A stretch of 64,000 bases of DNA from Kineothrix alysoides (GCF_000732725.1 NZ_JPNB01000002.1:1116001-1180000), one strand, 5' to 3'. Positions 16,935-26,586 are shown, numbered from the stretch's first letter. The notes: a model not told the origin generated them from the sequence alone. Made by a program: numbers and translations.

Positions 16935-17879
16935 TTAACGATCCAGATAAACCGGGCCGGCCAGGACGTCCCTCGATACATACAGGGTCATGTCGGGCCT
17001 GGTGGAGAGAGTCCATTTTACAAGGCGGATGCGCTTATATTCGATTTCCAGGCACGTAATACAGCGGGGGTGTACGCAGCTTCCGCTGTTGTAATAATAC
17101 TTATCCTCCTCCGTCAAGGAAGGGCGGTGGGTATGGCCGGTAATCAATATATGCTTTTCCTTCGTTGCCCAATGCTGCAGGCGTTGTTCCGCCCTGCGCT
17201 TCCTCGTATAGTTCTTGGCAGCGCTGGTAGGGTCCAGAACACCGAACCGCTCCAGAGGCCTCCAGAAATAACGAACAAGAAAACGGGTGAATCTCCAGAG
17301 GGTAGAATTGAACAGATCGCTTTGATGACCATGGGTCAGATATACGTCGTGAGGACCGCACATATCCTCTCCGGGAGGACAGAGGTGAGCCTCATTATTC
17401 ATAGGAGGAGATGGAACATTTTCCAGTATGATGCCGGAGTGAAAGGTCATATTAGGAAAGAGGGGCTGTTTTTCCCAAAAAGATATTTCCTCACAGCTGC
17501 AGTGGTAGGTACTGCAGTTTTTTTGCGTGTATCGGTTATTCTTTTTTATCATATCGTGATTTCCGTACAGCATATACAGCCTGCCTTCCTGACGAAAGAG
17601 GGAGAGCAGCCAGAACACGTTGCTGTGTGTCTGAATAATCTGTTCCATGCTGCGGTTTTCCCACAGTTCATCCCCGTCGCCCAGCTCGATATAGGTATAA
17701 CCATACTGATAATAATGCTGAAGCGCCGCAAAATATAAATTTTGATTTTTTAGGAAATTGTCGTAGGAGGTGCCCGTGCCCCGGTGGCAGTCGCTGATCA
17801 GAACGTATTTGGAACGGTCCGTCAGAGGGAGTCTCAGCGCTCCCTCGAAGGATTTGTTAAGACGGGAATAATAGCTCAT
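16935..17879 (-). CDS. Calcineurin-like metallophosphoesterase (cytoplasmic)
   Basis: This 314-residue two-metal phosphoesterase has all the core motifs in order: ISDCHRG (residue 28 onward), LGDGDELWE, LYGNHDM, LTHGHQSD and ITGHTHRP. No signal peptide or membrane segment is present. The layout, with an inserted segment between GNHD and the final GHTH, resembles LpxH/YfcE-like enzymes, but a Gram-positive genome rules out LpxH function. Its ATG overlaps the DUF4474 stop by 4 nt (ATGA), indicating translational coupling. Substrate unknown. Confidence 0.88.
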   Translation of the reverse strand: MSYYSRLNKSFEGALRLPLTDRSKYVLISDCHRGTGTSYDNFLKNQNLYFAALQHYYQYGYTYIELGDGDELWENRSMEQIIQTHSNVFWLLSLFRQEGRLYMLYGNHDMIKKNNRYTQKNCSTYHCSCEEISFWEKQPLFPNMTFHSGIILENVPSPPMNNEAHLCPPGEDMCGPHDVYLTHGHQSDLFNSTLWRFTRFLVRYFWRPLERFGVLDPTSAAKNYTRKRRAEQRLQHWATKEKHILITGHTHRPSLTEEDKYYYNSGSCVHPRCITCLEIEYKRIRLVKWTLSTRPDMTLYVSRDVLAGPVYLDR

Positions 17880-18769
17880 GAACGATGCCTTCTTTGCTGA
17901 TTCAACTTATTATACTTATTGATATGCAGCATTTTGAAGAATATATGAGGAAGATAATAATATAAATATAAAAGCCGGTCGAGAGACAGGCAAAACGGCC
18001 TCGTGATAAAGAGGTATGCGCTGTACCAAAAGTGATTGATAAGCTGGGCGATGGTATCTTTTAAGAGATGCAGCCTGCGGGGGCGTATAGAGGAGCCGGC
18101 AAAATAAAAGGTTACGGTATTAAGAGTCACATTGAAGTCTTCTTTCGTGTAACCGGCAGCCTTAAGGCTCTTTACGAAGGCCCAGACCATTTCCTGACCG
18201 GGAAAAGCGATACTCGCCTGCATGAACAAATCGGCGGGCTCGGAAAAGCGCCCCATGGAAAAAGCCGACAGCCACCAATGTCTCGAGAGGACATCCGCAA
18301 TGCGGACTCCTTTTCTAAATAAGCAGAAGGAAAGCTGAGGCATTTCGCTGTCGGATACGCTGTAAAAAGGAGTGCTTTTAATTTCTTTTTGATTCAGTAT
18401 GCGGTCGGCATAATAAATATCTATTTCCCCGCCGGTATTAATTCCATACTGTCCTCTGCGAAACTCCACCAACCACGTCTTATCCTTGTAATCAAAATAA
18501 ATGGGGAGGCGGTAGAGAACCAGATAGAACCGGCAGCCGAACCTACTCTTATCTGAACCGATGCGGGAAACAAGAATATCCTGAGACGCCAAATAAGAAA
18601 ACCCGAAGGGTTCCAGCAGCTCATTTATAATATTACATTTTTCATCGTTATTCAGGGCGCACACTTTTTTCAAAGTTTTTTCCCGGCGCCTGCGGCTGAT
18701 GAAACAGAAAAAAAGGAGGACTAAGAGAAAGGTTCCAAAAAATACGTACATAACAGAATCCATAATCAT
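17876..18769 (-). CDS. DUF4474 domain membrane protein
   Basis: An N-terminal membrane helix (about residues 5-25, FFGTFLLVLLFFCFI) followed by an RRRREK stop-transfer cluster anchors a cytoplasmic DUF4474 domain (about 45-245) with the features LEPFGFSYLASQDI, WLVEFRRGQYGINTGGEIDIYY and FCLFRKGVRIADVLSRHWW. The function of DUF4474 is not known. ATG 18769 is chosen; a TTG at 18826 overlapping the previous stop (TTGA) would add 19 residues and imply coupling. It is sandwiched between two phosphoesterase genes in one operon. Confidence 0.78.
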   Translation of the reverse strand: MIMDSVMYVFFGTFLLVLLFFCFISRRRREKTLKKVCALNNDEKCNIINELLEPFGFSYLASQDILVSRIGSDKSRFGCRFYLVLYRLPIYFDYKDKTWLVEFRRGQYGINTGGEIDIYYADRILNQKEIKSTPFYSVSDSEMPQLSFCLFRKGVRIADVLSRHWWLSAFSMGRFSEPADLFMQASIAFPGQEMVWAFVKSLKAAGYTKEDFNVTLNTVTFYFAGSSIRPRRLHLLKDTIAQLINHFWYSAYLFITRPFCLSLDRLLYLYYYLPHIFFKMLHINKYNKLNQQRRHRS

Positions 18770-18822
18770 CGACTTGTTATATAATATGAAAATATGTCGA
18801 AAGGGGTACCTTAAGAAAAGGC

Positions 18823-19758
18823 TCAACCAGAAATTTGAATGACAGTCGCTTTTCCTTTATATCCGGCATCGCCTATAATCTGAGGTATGCTCTTCTCCCC
18901 CTGAATATCGCTTTTTAACGCAAAATGAACGTGACCGGCCAGTACCAGCTCTACCGGGCTGTCCTTCGCCGTAGTAAGGGTGATGAACTCCGTGGATACG
19001 TTGTCGGGATAGATACCCCCATGAATTCCTCCCCCCAGTACTACGCCTCCTTTCCAGACAGCAGCAGCTTTTTCCAGAACAGCCTTAGTGTAAAGTGGTA
19101 CGTGCAGCATGAGAATGACCGGCTTCTTTTTGGAGAGGATTTCCTTGTATTCCTCGAGTGCATTCGGGGTTATCTGATTGCTGCTGTTATCTACGGCTAC
19201 GATGGTGAAGTCCTCATATTCTTTCGTATGGATAGATGTGTTATTTTGCATATACGAATTAAAAAGTGGAAGATATTCACTTTTTCCCTTCTCGGTCATG
19301 TATTCCCAAGGATAGGTCCAGTCGTGATTGCCTATATTATATATATACGGTATTTTTAAATCATCCAAAGAGGTATTCAGGTACTCCAGATTGGAGGCGG
19401 AAGGAGAGTCGATAATGTCCCCGCCAAGCAGCAGGCCGTCAAAATCCTGTTCATTCGCGTAGTGAATCCACTGCGGAAATTGTTCGGCGGAGGACGGAAC
19501 GTCCTCCACAGCGAAAACAGGAAGGCGCTGTTTTTCATAGTCGGATATTTCCGGACTTTCGTTATCGTCCGGAACGATCATATGAGTGTCCGTCAGATAT
19601 AAAAATTCATAGCTGTCCTCTGCTCCCGGTATGCGGATTTGATAAGTGGTTATATCCTCTTTCTTGATGGAGGCAGAACTTCCGCATGCAGAAAAAGGAA
19701 AAGTAAATGTAATGATGAGCAAGATCGCTCGAAATACCCGAAGGTTTGTCCGTCTCAT
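18823..19758 (-). CDS. Metallophosphoesterase lipoprotein
   Basis: This 311-residue exported phosphoesterase has an N-terminal hydrophobic signal and FSAC lipobox (Cys near residue 24), so it is probably membrane-anchored outside the cell. Motifs in order are LTDTHM, LLGGDIIDSP, NIGNHDW, LMLHVPLY and LAGHVHF, a complete calcineurin-like active site. ATG 19758 has an agaaagg site 6 nt upstream; the longer ORF to 19830 would bury the signal peptide. First gene of the operon with DUF4474 and the second phosphoesterase. Substrate unknown. Confidence 0.88.
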   Translation of the reverse strand: MRRTNLRVFRAILLIITFTFPFSACGSSASIKKEDITTYQIRIPGAEDSYEFLYLTDTHMIVPDDNESPEISDYEKQRLPVFAVEDVPSSAEQFPQWIHYANEQDFDGLLLGGDIIDSPSASNLEYLNTSLDDLKIPYIYNIGNHDWTYPWEYMTEKGKSEYLPLFNSYMQNNTSIHTKEYEDFTIVAVDNSSNQITPNALEEYKEILSKKKPVILMLHVPLYTKAVLEKAAAVWKGGVVLGGGIHGGIYPDNVSTEFITLTTAKDSPVELVLAGHVHFALKSDIQGEKSIPQIIGDAGYKGKATVIQISG

Positions 19759-20218
19759 AAAATGCCTTTCTTTAAGCAAGTGTGCATCGATTGTCGCTAT
19801 CAGCCTTCGCAAAATTGCATAGAAACGCAATTCCGGCTTCGCGATATGGAAGGCTGAATAGTAACCTATGAATCGATAGGCTGAATATTAACTATGATAT
19901 TAAACCTAATATTATAATATATTAAAGAGTATAGAAAAATATTGAAGATTTACTTAATTTTTTAAAAAATTGTAATATAATTCCCATTTCTTATTTTAAT
20001 CTTTAAAAAGCAATACCATATCATTTTTCTGCGTTTCCACAATAAAAAAGAGTAGAGGAAAACAATAAAATTGTATAATATTACCAAATAAAAAGGAATA
20101 ATTGAAAATATTTTATAGATTATTCATAAATTATTTACAAATTATCATTCCTACTTCATATCTATATGGTATCATTCAATTATAAGCAGCAGGGGTGTAG
20201 CTTCATAGGAGGTATGGG
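19759..20218. other. Intergenic region between divergent genes
   Basis: A 460-bp, strongly AT-rich stretch between divergently read genes. It contains a dispersed repeat copy (19827-19865, with aggctgaata recurring at 19851 and 19878) and presumably both promoters. No ORF, tRNA or convincing hairpin was seen in the rest. Confidence 0.6.
19827..19865. repeat. Dispersed 39-bp intergenic repeat, copy 2
   Basis: Ungapped match to 6466-6504 at 32 of 39 positions, sharing GGCTTCGC, TATGGA and CTGAAT blocks and the final GTAAC. It lies about 70 bp upstream of the phosphoesterase lipoprotein start. Confidence 0.6.
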
Positions 20219-21442
20219 ATGAGACGGAGAGGGTTCTTGGCATTGTTGGGGATTTTCGCGTTGATTGCAGTTGCGAATGCCATTGCATGGGGAAGCGAGG
20301 CGTTCTGTAACTTTTATGTGCGAAATATTTTTCCTCTTTGGGTAAATACTTATGGACGGTTTACAGGGATGTTCCCTTTTTCCGTCGGAGAAATAATGAT
20401 AGCAGTAGGTCTGGTAATAACAGTGATGGCTGTTGTACTGGGATTTGTTGCGGTCATTTTTTTATTGGCATTTAAACGCTCCTTGATTTATTCCAGGGTC
20501 ATGGGGTTTTGTAGAACATATTTTATCGCTTATGCGTGGATATTCGCAGGATTTTGCACAGTGATGACCTTGAACTGCTTTATTCCTTATCACAGCTCTG
20601 CTTTGACGCAGAGGTACGGGATGCTTGACAGAATGTCGGCACAAGATCCGCTTCTTCCGGATTTACTACGGAGGGAATATACGCTTGAGGAGTTGGAAAA
20701 TCTTAGAGATTACGTGGTCATAAGAACGAATGAGCTGGCGAAACAGGTAAACCGGGACGAAGAGGGGAATATTATTTATCCCGATAATATGGAGGAAATC
20801 GCCATAGAGTCCATGAGAAACCTAAGCGAATATTGTGAGCAGCTAGGTGGCTATTATCCAATAGCGAAGCAATTTCATTTCTCAGGATTTTTCAGCCAGC
20901 AGAAGATGAAGGGATACTTTTTTCCGTTTTCTATGGAAGCCAATTATAACAGCCTGATGCTGGAAATCAACCGTCCTGCGACCATTTGTCACGAATACGC
21001 TCATTTGAAGGGATTTATGTTCGAAGACGAGGCGAATCTCATCGGATTTCTGGCTTGTGCCAATTCCTCGGATGTGACGTTCCAGTACAGCGGTTATCTG
21101 AGTATATTGAATTATATAAACAACGAATATTATGAGGCGATAGGCAGAAATAGCGAAATATATGCTTCCCATGTACAAATATCCGATCAGGTAAAGAAAG
21201 AGAATGTATTCTTAAAAGAGGCCGCTTGGAAAAGGGTAGAAGCAAGGGCACTTCTGGATACAGAGGTGGTAGATAAAGTCTCCGACAAATTATCGGAGAC
21301 TTCCATGGTCCTTAACGGTGTGGGAGACGGAATCTTAAGCTACACAAGAGTAGTAGGTCTGCTGCTCCACTATTACGATGGATCGATGGAGGTGCAGCAG
21401 ACGTTAGCCGACCCGGGATATTTGGTACAATCAGATGAGTAA
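20219..21442 (+). CDS. DUF3810 domain membrane protein (putative metallopeptidase)
   Basis: A 407-residue protein with three N-terminal membrane helices (about residues 7-27, 55-85, 100-122) and an extracellular domain carrying [10 protein letters not shown] near residue 257. This HExxH zinc motif is accompanied downstream by [13 protein letters not shown], where Glu residues could supply the third ligand. DUF3810 proteins are common in Firmicutes and Bacteroidota and are thought to be zinc peptidases. aggagg lies 6 nt before the ATG. Its 3' end overlaps the convergent exonuclease gene by 12 bp. Confidence 0.88.
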   Translation: MRRRGFLALLGIFALIAVANAIAWGSEAFCNFYVRNIFPLWVNTYGRFTGMFPFSVGEIMIAVGLVITVMAVVLGFVAVIFLLAFKRSLIYSRVMGFCRTYFIAYAWIFAGFCTVMTLNCFIPYHSSALTQRYGMLDRMSAQDPLLPDLLRREYTLEELENLRDYVVIRTNELAKQVNRDEEGNIIYPDNMEEIAIESMRNLSEYCEQLGGYYPIAKQFHFSGFFSQQKMKGYFFPFSMEANYNSLMLEINRPATICHEYAHLKGFMFEDEANLIGFLACANSSDVTFQYSGYLSILNYINNEYYEAIGRNSEIYASHVQISDQVKKENVFLKEAAWKRVEARALLDTEVVDKVSDKLSETSMVLNGVGDGILSYTRVVGLLLHYYDGSMEVQQTLADPGYLVQSDE

Positions 21443-22180
21443 GCCCACAGGGCAATGATCGGAGCCGAGCACATCGTTATAAATGACGGCATCCTGCAAA
21501 CGGTCCTTCAGGCTGTCCGACACGAGAAAGTAGTCGATACGCCAACCGGCGTTTTTAGCCCTGGCACTGAAGCGGTAGGACCACCATGAATAGATGCCTT
21601 CCTTATCAGGATAGAAGTAGCGGAAGGTGTCAATAAAACCGGATTCGGTTAGAACAGTGAATTTTTCTCTCTCTTCATCTGTAAAGCCCGCGTTTTTGCG
21701 GTTGGTTTTCGGGTTCTTTAGGTCAATTTCCTTATGAGCCACGTTTAAATCACCGCAGAAAATGACGGGCTTCTCCTTTTCCAGCGCCTTTAGATAGGAA
21801 AGAAAGTTGTCCTCCCATTTCATACGATAGGAAAGCCTTGCCAGCTCGTCCTGAGAATTAGGGGTATATACGGTTATCACATAGAATTCAGGAAATTCCA
21901 ACGTGATGACGCGGCCTTCATGATCGTGTTCTTCTATTCCTATTCCGTAGGAGACGGAAAGAGGTTCTTCTTTGGTGAAGATAGCAGTGCCGGAATAGCC
22001 TTTTTTCTCGGCGTAGTTCCAATATTGGAAGTAGCCGGGGAGGTCCAGGTCAATTTGACCGGCTTGGAGCTTAGTTTCCTGCAAGCAGATAATATCGGGG
22101 GCCTCCAAGCTCAGGAAGTCCAGAAATCCTTTGCCGACGCAGGCGCGGAGACCGTTTACGTTCCAAGAAATTAATTTCAT
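21431..22180 (-). CDS. xth: Exodeoxyribonuclease III (AP endonuclease)
   Basis: This 249-residue base-excision repair nuclease has the full EEP-fold set: SWNVNGLRA at the start, CLQETKL (metal-binding Glu), [27 protein letters not shown], and the closing GSDHCPVGL with the catalytic Asp-His. Length is normal. Its stop codon region overlaps the end of the DUF3810 gene (convergent tails, 12 bp), so no shared terminator exists between them. Confidence 0.97.
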   Translation of the reverse strand: MKLISWNVNGLRACVGKGFLDFLSLEAPDIICLQETKLQAGQIDLDLPGYFQYWNYAEKKGYSGTAIFTKEEPLSVSYGIGIEEHDHEGRVITLEFPEFYVITVYTPNSQDELARLSYRMKWEDNFLSYLKALEKEKPVIFCGDLNVAHKEIDLKNPKTNRKNAGFTDEEREKFTVLTESGFIDTFRYFYPDKEGIYSWWSYRFSARAKNAGWRIDYFLVSDSLKDRLQDAVIYNDVLGSDHCPVGLLI

Positions 22181-22472
22181 AATATTTGATTCCTTTCATA
22201 AATGGGAAGTCGTTAGCTTCGCGGGTGGTTAAGAGTTATGAGTATAGTTTAATGAAAAAAAGTGAATTTGTAAAATAAATTCGTGAAGCCGCTGTTTAAC
22301 TGGAGTTGAAGGGAGACGGAGAGGGGAAATTCAGGGAGATTAATAAAAAATCAAGAAATCGTTCACACTTTGGACACATTTATGACATATTATGTTAAAA
22401 GTTGATACAGGAACCACATACATAGGTTTGCATCAACAAAAAACATTTCATATATCTAGGAGGAGAAAAATT

Positions 22473-22805
22473 ATGAAAAAGAAAGTAGTTTTATTATTAA
22501 CAGCAGTAGCAACATGCGCAACATTGATGATGGCTTGTGGAAACACAGACGTAGCAACGGAAGAAACAGCAGTAGAAACTGAAGCGACTACTGAAGAAGT
22601 AGCTCCCGAAGCAGAAGTAACGGAAGAAGTAGCTGAAGATGCAGAAGCAACAACTGAAGAAGTAGTTGAAGATGCAGAAGTAGCTGAAGATGCAGAAGTA
22701 GTTGAAGATGCAGACGCAGAAGCAACAGATGCAGCAGCAACAGATGATGCAGCAGCTACAGATGAAGCAGCAACCACTGATGCAGCAGCAACAGACGCTA
22801 ACTAA
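22473..22805 (+). CDS. Low-complexity acidic lipoprotein (linker only)
   Basis: This 110-residue protein starts at ATG 22473 behind an aggaggag site; the longer ORF upstream lacks one. A clear lipoprotein signal (MKKK, hydrophobic stretch, MMAC lipobox with Cys23) is followed only by about 87 residues of Glu, Ala, Thr, Val and Asp in repeats such as EDAEV and TDAAA. No folded domain follows. The tail resembles the N-terminal linkers of the binding proteins at 879 and 58833. It may be a surface spacer, a rapidly evolving lipoprotein, or a gene that lost its domain. A terminator follows. Confidence 0.75.
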   Translation: MKKKVVLLLTAVATCATLMMACGNTDVATEETAVETEATTEEVAPEAEVTEEVAEDAEATTEEVVEDAEVAEDAEVVEDADAEATDAAATDDAAATDEAATTDAAATDAN

Positions 22806-22842
22806 TTATAAACTGGGCGATTGTACAGTAAATAATTAAGCC

Positions 22843-22885
22843 AAAGGCTGTTTACTATCCTGAATGGACGGTAAGCAGCCTTTTT
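22843..22885 (+). terminator. Rho-independent terminator after the acidic lipoprotein
   Basis: aaggctg-t-ttac pairs with gtaa-g-cagcctt and is followed by TTTTT. Confidence 0.75.
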
Positions 22886-22953
22886 ATTATTAGAAAAAAG
22901 AAATTCGCGAAGAGTGTTGTCTTTCGGGCAAACGATATGCAGCAACGCGCGGG

Positions 22954-24030
22954 TCAGCTTTGTGTATAGTCAACCTTTATGGAGTCCTCATAGGGGAGGA
23001 TCAATTCGTTTACAATCTTATATGCGAAGTCGCGCATGTCGGAGAAGGTCTGCTCATAGTTTTCCGGAGTGAGCCGGCTGTTTCCTGCGATAATCTGGTC
23101 GGTCATGTACTGGTTTATTTCAGGAGAAAAATGGAGGGTATCCATATAGTTATTGAGATTGGTTATAATCTCGGTCTCATCCTGAAAATAAAACATCTGC
23201 ACGTTGTCATAGGTGAGCAGGCGGCCGACGGTCTGTTCCATGTTGTAAAGGTAAGCTTCCAAATCGCCTGTACGATAAATGTTATCCCACCAAAGCATGG
23301 AATAGGCAGGAAAGAAAATCTTGAACTGTGTTTCAGGATGGGCGATAATCTGCTCCTCCACCAGCCCGATGTTTGCGTTTAGTACATCCTGATAGTAATC
23401 CTTTTCCTTCATGGGAGAAATCCGGGGTGTTCGAATGTAGACATTTAATGCCATGTCCTGATTGAATTGCTTCCATTGCGCCCAGTTATAGGAGTCGTTT
23501 TCACTGTAATCTCCGATAAGAGAATTGGCGATCAGGTAAGGAGTTTTTTCCATCAGAACGCCTTTGTTGTATATATATTGTATGTCGTCGAAGTAATTCT
23601 TGTTGTATAAATACATGGGACAGCCGGTCAGTTCATAGGTAGGTACCGGGTCTGCGGCAAGCGAAGAGGTGTCCATGCTGTAGAAAACATATTTCAAGTC
23701 ATGGCTTTCGTATGCGGCATCCAGAAGATAGCATAAGTCCGCAGTAGCGCCGTAGGAACGAACCGCCTTGATAGCGGTACAGCCAAAGCCCTGGTCAAAC
23801 CAGCCGTTGTTATAGTTTTCCGCTACAGAGGAGCCCAGGATCAGGCTATCGTAATCAAAGGTTCGCAGGGTGCCGATGCACTGATATTCCTTATCGGTCA
23901 GCACTGCCTTTAACCCGAACCATGGCTTGTGATAATGGAAAAAGGGGTCCAGTATGATGACAAATCCGGCGATAACAGCCATGATTACCAATATTCTTTT
24001 AAAAAAGGATATAATAAATTTTCTTTCCAA
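22954..24030 (-). CDS. SGNH/DltD-like hydrolase partner of the MBOAT protein
   Basis: This 358-residue protein has an N-terminal membrane anchor (about residues 10-28) and an extracellular SGNH-like domain: LILGSSVAENY near residue 63 is block I with the probable nucleophile Ser, and MDTLHFSPEI near 298 supplies Asp and His. Such proteins sit beside MBOAT acyltransferases and move acyl groups onto exported polymers, as DltD or AlgX-type proteins do. The MBOAT gene ends 52 nt upstream on the same strand, so they form an operon. The acyl acceptor (cell-wall glycan, teichoic acid or exopolysaccharide) is not shown. Confidence 0.82.
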   Translation of the reverse strand: MERKFIISFFKRILVIMAVIAGFVIILDPFFHYHKPWFGLKAVLTDKEYQCIGTLRTFDYDSLILGSSVAENYNNGWFDQGFGCTAIKAVRSYGATADLCYLLDAAYESHDLKYVFYSMDTSSLAADPVPTYELTGCPMYLYNKNYFDDIQYIYNKGVLMEKTPYLIANSLIGDYSENDSYNWAQWKQFNQDMALNVYIRTPRISPMKEKDYYQDVLNANIGLVEEQIIAHPETQFKIFFPAYSMLWWDNIYRTGDLEAYLYNMEQTVGRLLTYDNVQMFYFQDETEIITNLNNYMDTLHFSPEINQYMTDQIIAGNSRLTPENYEQTFSDMRDFAYKIVNELILPYEDSIKVDYTQS

Positions 24031-24082
24031 TTGCGTAATACCTTTCTGCCTTTTTGTTGCGGTATAACGGGTGAAGCTGCCG

Positions 24083-25579
24083 CTAGAAATTGAAATAGAT
24101 AAATGTGCTGACTTGTGAAAATGAAATCAGCGACCATAGGAATACGATAGTAATGTACCAGCAGAACTTGGAATCGTAATTTGTCCCCTCCACTATCTGA
24201 AGAGAATTTTTTCTCGTCAGAACAAAAGCGCTGACAGCCAGTGCGATGAAGAAGAATACGATATAAGCTGTGCTGAGCATATTCGGAGCCAGAAGATTAA
24301 TGGCCTGTTTGATAATATAGAATTCAGGGATATCCATATTAGCGGCCAGCTTGTATAGATAGCCGGTATTCTTAAAGGCGAATATGTTCTTGAACATTTG
24401 GAACGCATAGGCCATACTTTCGCTCCGAAAGAAAATCAAGGACAGATTGAAGAAGGAAAAGGTGAAAAACCATCCCAGCCATCTGGGAATATGAATTTTG
24501 GAAGGAACCTTTTCTTTATTGCCCTTTATCCCTATTATCCCTAAATTATCCCACACGACTAAGAGACCCTGCATAGTTCCCCATGCGACGTAGGTCCAGT
24601 TAGCACCGTGCCACAGCCCGCTTAAGCAGAAGATGATCATGGTGTTGAGAATCGTTCGGGTCCTTCCCTTTTTGCTTCCTCCCAGAGGAATATATACGTA
24701 GTTCACGAAGAAGCGGGACAAGGTCATATGCCAGCGCTGCCATAATTCCTTAACGGAACAGGCTTTATAAGGCGAGTTAAAGTTAATGGGAAGGGAAATG
24801 TTGAACATATAGCCGAGTCCGATTGCCATATCGCTGTATCCGCTGAAATCGAAATAAATCTGGAAAGTGTATGCGAGAATGACTAACAATGTGGATGGCG
24901 TGTCAAGAAAATAGGTCTGCTTGAAACCGAAATTGGTAGCTAATGCCAGCATATCGGCTAAAAGAACCTTTTTTGCAAGGCCCAGCACGAACAAAGAGAT
25001 ACCTTTTGCAAAGTTACCGGAGTCGAAGCGCCTTTTGCCTAAGTCCTCGAATTGAGGCATCATTTCTTTGTAAAAAACGATGGGACCGGCGATCAGCTGG
25101 GGGAAAAAGGTTACAAAGGCAGCGTAATTGATAAGGGAGGGGTGGCCTAGCTTACTCTCATAGCGGTCTACGGTGAAGGAAATCTGCTGGAAAGTAAAAA
25201 AACTGATACCCAGGGGCAGGAGTATGTGCCTCAGCGCATAGTCGTTATGGAAAATGTAGTTGATATTATCGATGAAGAAATCATAGTATTTAAAATAGAA
25301 TAAAAGGCCGAGATTGATGCCTATGCCTGTTAAAAGACCAATCCGGCTCGTAAGCCTGGTCCTTGAAAATGTCATGAGATAGCTTAGTGTGTAGTTGGCG
25401 AGGATGCTTATTGCGATGATAAGGAGATAGTAGGTGTTGAAGTAACCGTAAAACCATAGAGACATTCCAATGAGGAATACCTTCGCCAGCTCATATTTCT
25501 TTAGCTTGTTCAGTCCGTACCAGCCTAGAAGGACTAGGGGGAGGAATAGGAAAATGAATATATAGGAATTAAAAAGCAT
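24083..25579 (-). CDS. MBOAT family O-acyltransferase (DltB/AlgI-like)
   Basis: This 498-residue polytopic protein opens with the family start MLFNSYIFIFLFLPLVLLGW, has about ten membrane helices, and carries the signature SVKELWQRWHMTLSRFF near residue 265 and the active-site GLWHGANWTYVAWG (catalytic His) near 317. Established members hand acyl groups across the membrane for acetylation of alginate-like polymers or D-alanylation. The downstream SGNH gene is the expected second half. No D-alanyl ligase/carrier (DltA/DltC) is adjacent, so acetylation is more likely than D-alanylation. Confidence 0.95.
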   Translation of the reverse strand: MLFNSYIFIFLFLPLVLLGWYGLNKLKKYELAKVFLIGMSLWFYGYFNTYYLLIIAISILANYTLSYLMTFSRTRLTSRIGLLTGIGINLGLLFYFKYYDFFIDNINYIFHNDYALRHILLPLGISFFTFQQISFTVDRYESKLGHPSLINYAAFVTFFPQLIAGPIVFYKEMMPQFEDLGKRRFDSGNFAKGISLFVLGLAKKVLLADMLALATNFGFKQTYFLDTPSTLLVILAYTFQIYFDFSGYSDMAIGLGYMFNISLPINFNSPYKACSVKELWQRWHMTLSRFFVNYVYIPLGGSKKGRTRTILNTMIIFCLSGLWHGANWTYVAWGTMQGLLVVWDNLGIIGIKGNKEKVPSKIHIPRWLGWFFTFSFFNLSLIFFRSESMAYAFQMFKNIFAFKNTGYLYKLAANMDIPEFYIIKQAINLLAPNMLSTAYIVFFFIALAVSAFVLTRKNSLQIVEGTNYDSKFCWYITIVFLWSLISFSQVSTFIYFNF

Positions 25580-25620
25580 TGTGGGTGTAGGTACCTTTCT
25601 GGGGAGTATTGGCAGGCCAC

Positions 25621-25733
25621 GGGCAGAGACGAAAAAACTGCGTTTTTTCGTTCGCTTCGCTCGTTAAATAGAAAAATAAGCAAATACTCGTGCGAGCACG
25701 GGTATTTGTTTATTTTTCTGTTTGACTCTGCCC
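25621..25733. repeat. 113-bp inverted-repeat element with nested hairpins
   Basis: The ends gggcagag (25621-25628) and ctctgccc (25726-25733) are perfect inverted repeats. Inside is a hairpin acgaaaaa/tttttcgt (about 25629-25651) and a 27-nt arm pair (25666-25692 and 25697-25723) with a cgag loop. The arms differ at three positions, all of which become G-U pairs in a plus-strand transcript. It lies in the divergent gap between the MBOAT and DUF4358 genes and contains no ORF. It resembles a small non-autonomous mobile or REP-like element. Confidence 0.65.
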
Positions 25734-25938
25734 TATCCGCACATTATAACATAATTCTTTCCATAAAAAAAATAAATATTTTCTCACTTTACATCGATTA
25801 AAATAATTTCTTCAAATAAAAATCCAAATGAAATTTTTTGCCAAAAAGGGATAAATTCAGTTTACAGGGAAATAATGATAACTGTGTAATCAGTGGAATT
25901 ATTGTAAATTATTTCAATAGATTAAGATGGAGGAGATT

Positions 25939-26586
25939 ATGAAAATGCGTTCGTTAGTTACAACTTTGGCAATGGTATTGACAATATGGCTGCTGGCGGC
26001 GCCTATTATGAGTGGATGCGGTGATGGGCTGGTGTCGGATTCTAATACGAATAGTGTGGAAAATGTTAAGAGGGATGACACGGCTGATATGGATGTCGTG
26101 GAGGCAGCGGAAGATCCCGGGGATAATAAGGCTTTTGCGTCTATGAGTGAGATAAGGGATGCGATAGTGAGTATTCTTGGGGATAATTACTGGCCGGATA
26201 AGAAGCTTACAAAGGAAGAGCTGGAAACGGAGACGGGTATTTCGGCGGATATGTATGAGGATTATTTGGCAGAGAAGCAAAGTGTCGAGACGGATATTGA
26301 TATGATAATTATCATTAAGGCGAAAGAGAAGTATGTTGGAGAAGTGGAAACTATACTAAATGAGTATAGAGAGAGCTTAATGACAAAATATAGGGATCGT
26401 CCACAGGAGCTTGGGAAGGTAGAAGCCTCCAGAATAGAGACAGTGGACAGCTATGTCAGCTTCGTACAGCTTGGCGCGGATACTGAGGCGGCCGCACAAA
26501 TAGGTGATGAGGAAGTGATTTCCGTTTGCCAGCAGGATAATGAGAGCGTGGTGGATATTATAGAAAAAACGCTGTTCGATGAGTGA
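25939..26586 (+). CDS. DUF4358 domain lipoprotein
   Basis: This 215-residue exported lipoprotein has a signal with SGC lipobox (Cys near residue 27), a short acidic linker and a DUF4358-like domain from about residue 65 (SMSEIRDAIVSILGDNYWPD, later an IIIIKAKEKY strand-helix and helical NEYRESLMTKYRDRP). Function of the family is unknown; it is widespread in Clostridia. ATG 25939 has a tggagg site; an upstream in-frame ATG at 25927 overlaps that site and a later ATG at 25945 is possible. Confidence 0.75.
   Translation: MKMRSLVTTLAMVLTIWLLAAPIMSGCGDGLVSDSNTNSVENVKRDDTADMDVVEAAEDPGDNKAFASMSEIRDAIVSILGDNYWPDKKLTKEELETETGISADMYEDYLAEKQSVETDIDMIIIIKAKEKYVGEVETILNEYRESLMTKYRDRPQELGKVEASRIETVDSYVSFVQLGADTEAAAQIGDEEVISVCQQDNESVVDIIEKTLFDE

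Noticed and set aside
16893-17738. 281-residue plus-strand ORF
   Set aside because: Antisense to the metallophosphoesterase, whose motifs are clear; no ribosome site and no family resemblance.
22448-22777. Ala/Ser-rich minus-strand ORF
   Set aside because: It is the complement of the repetitive acidic lipoprotein and only reflects GCA/GAA repeats.
22448-22800. Possible CRISPR or tandem-repeat array
   Set aside because: The repetition is codon-level low complexity inside a lipoprotein gene, with no spacer-repeat structure.
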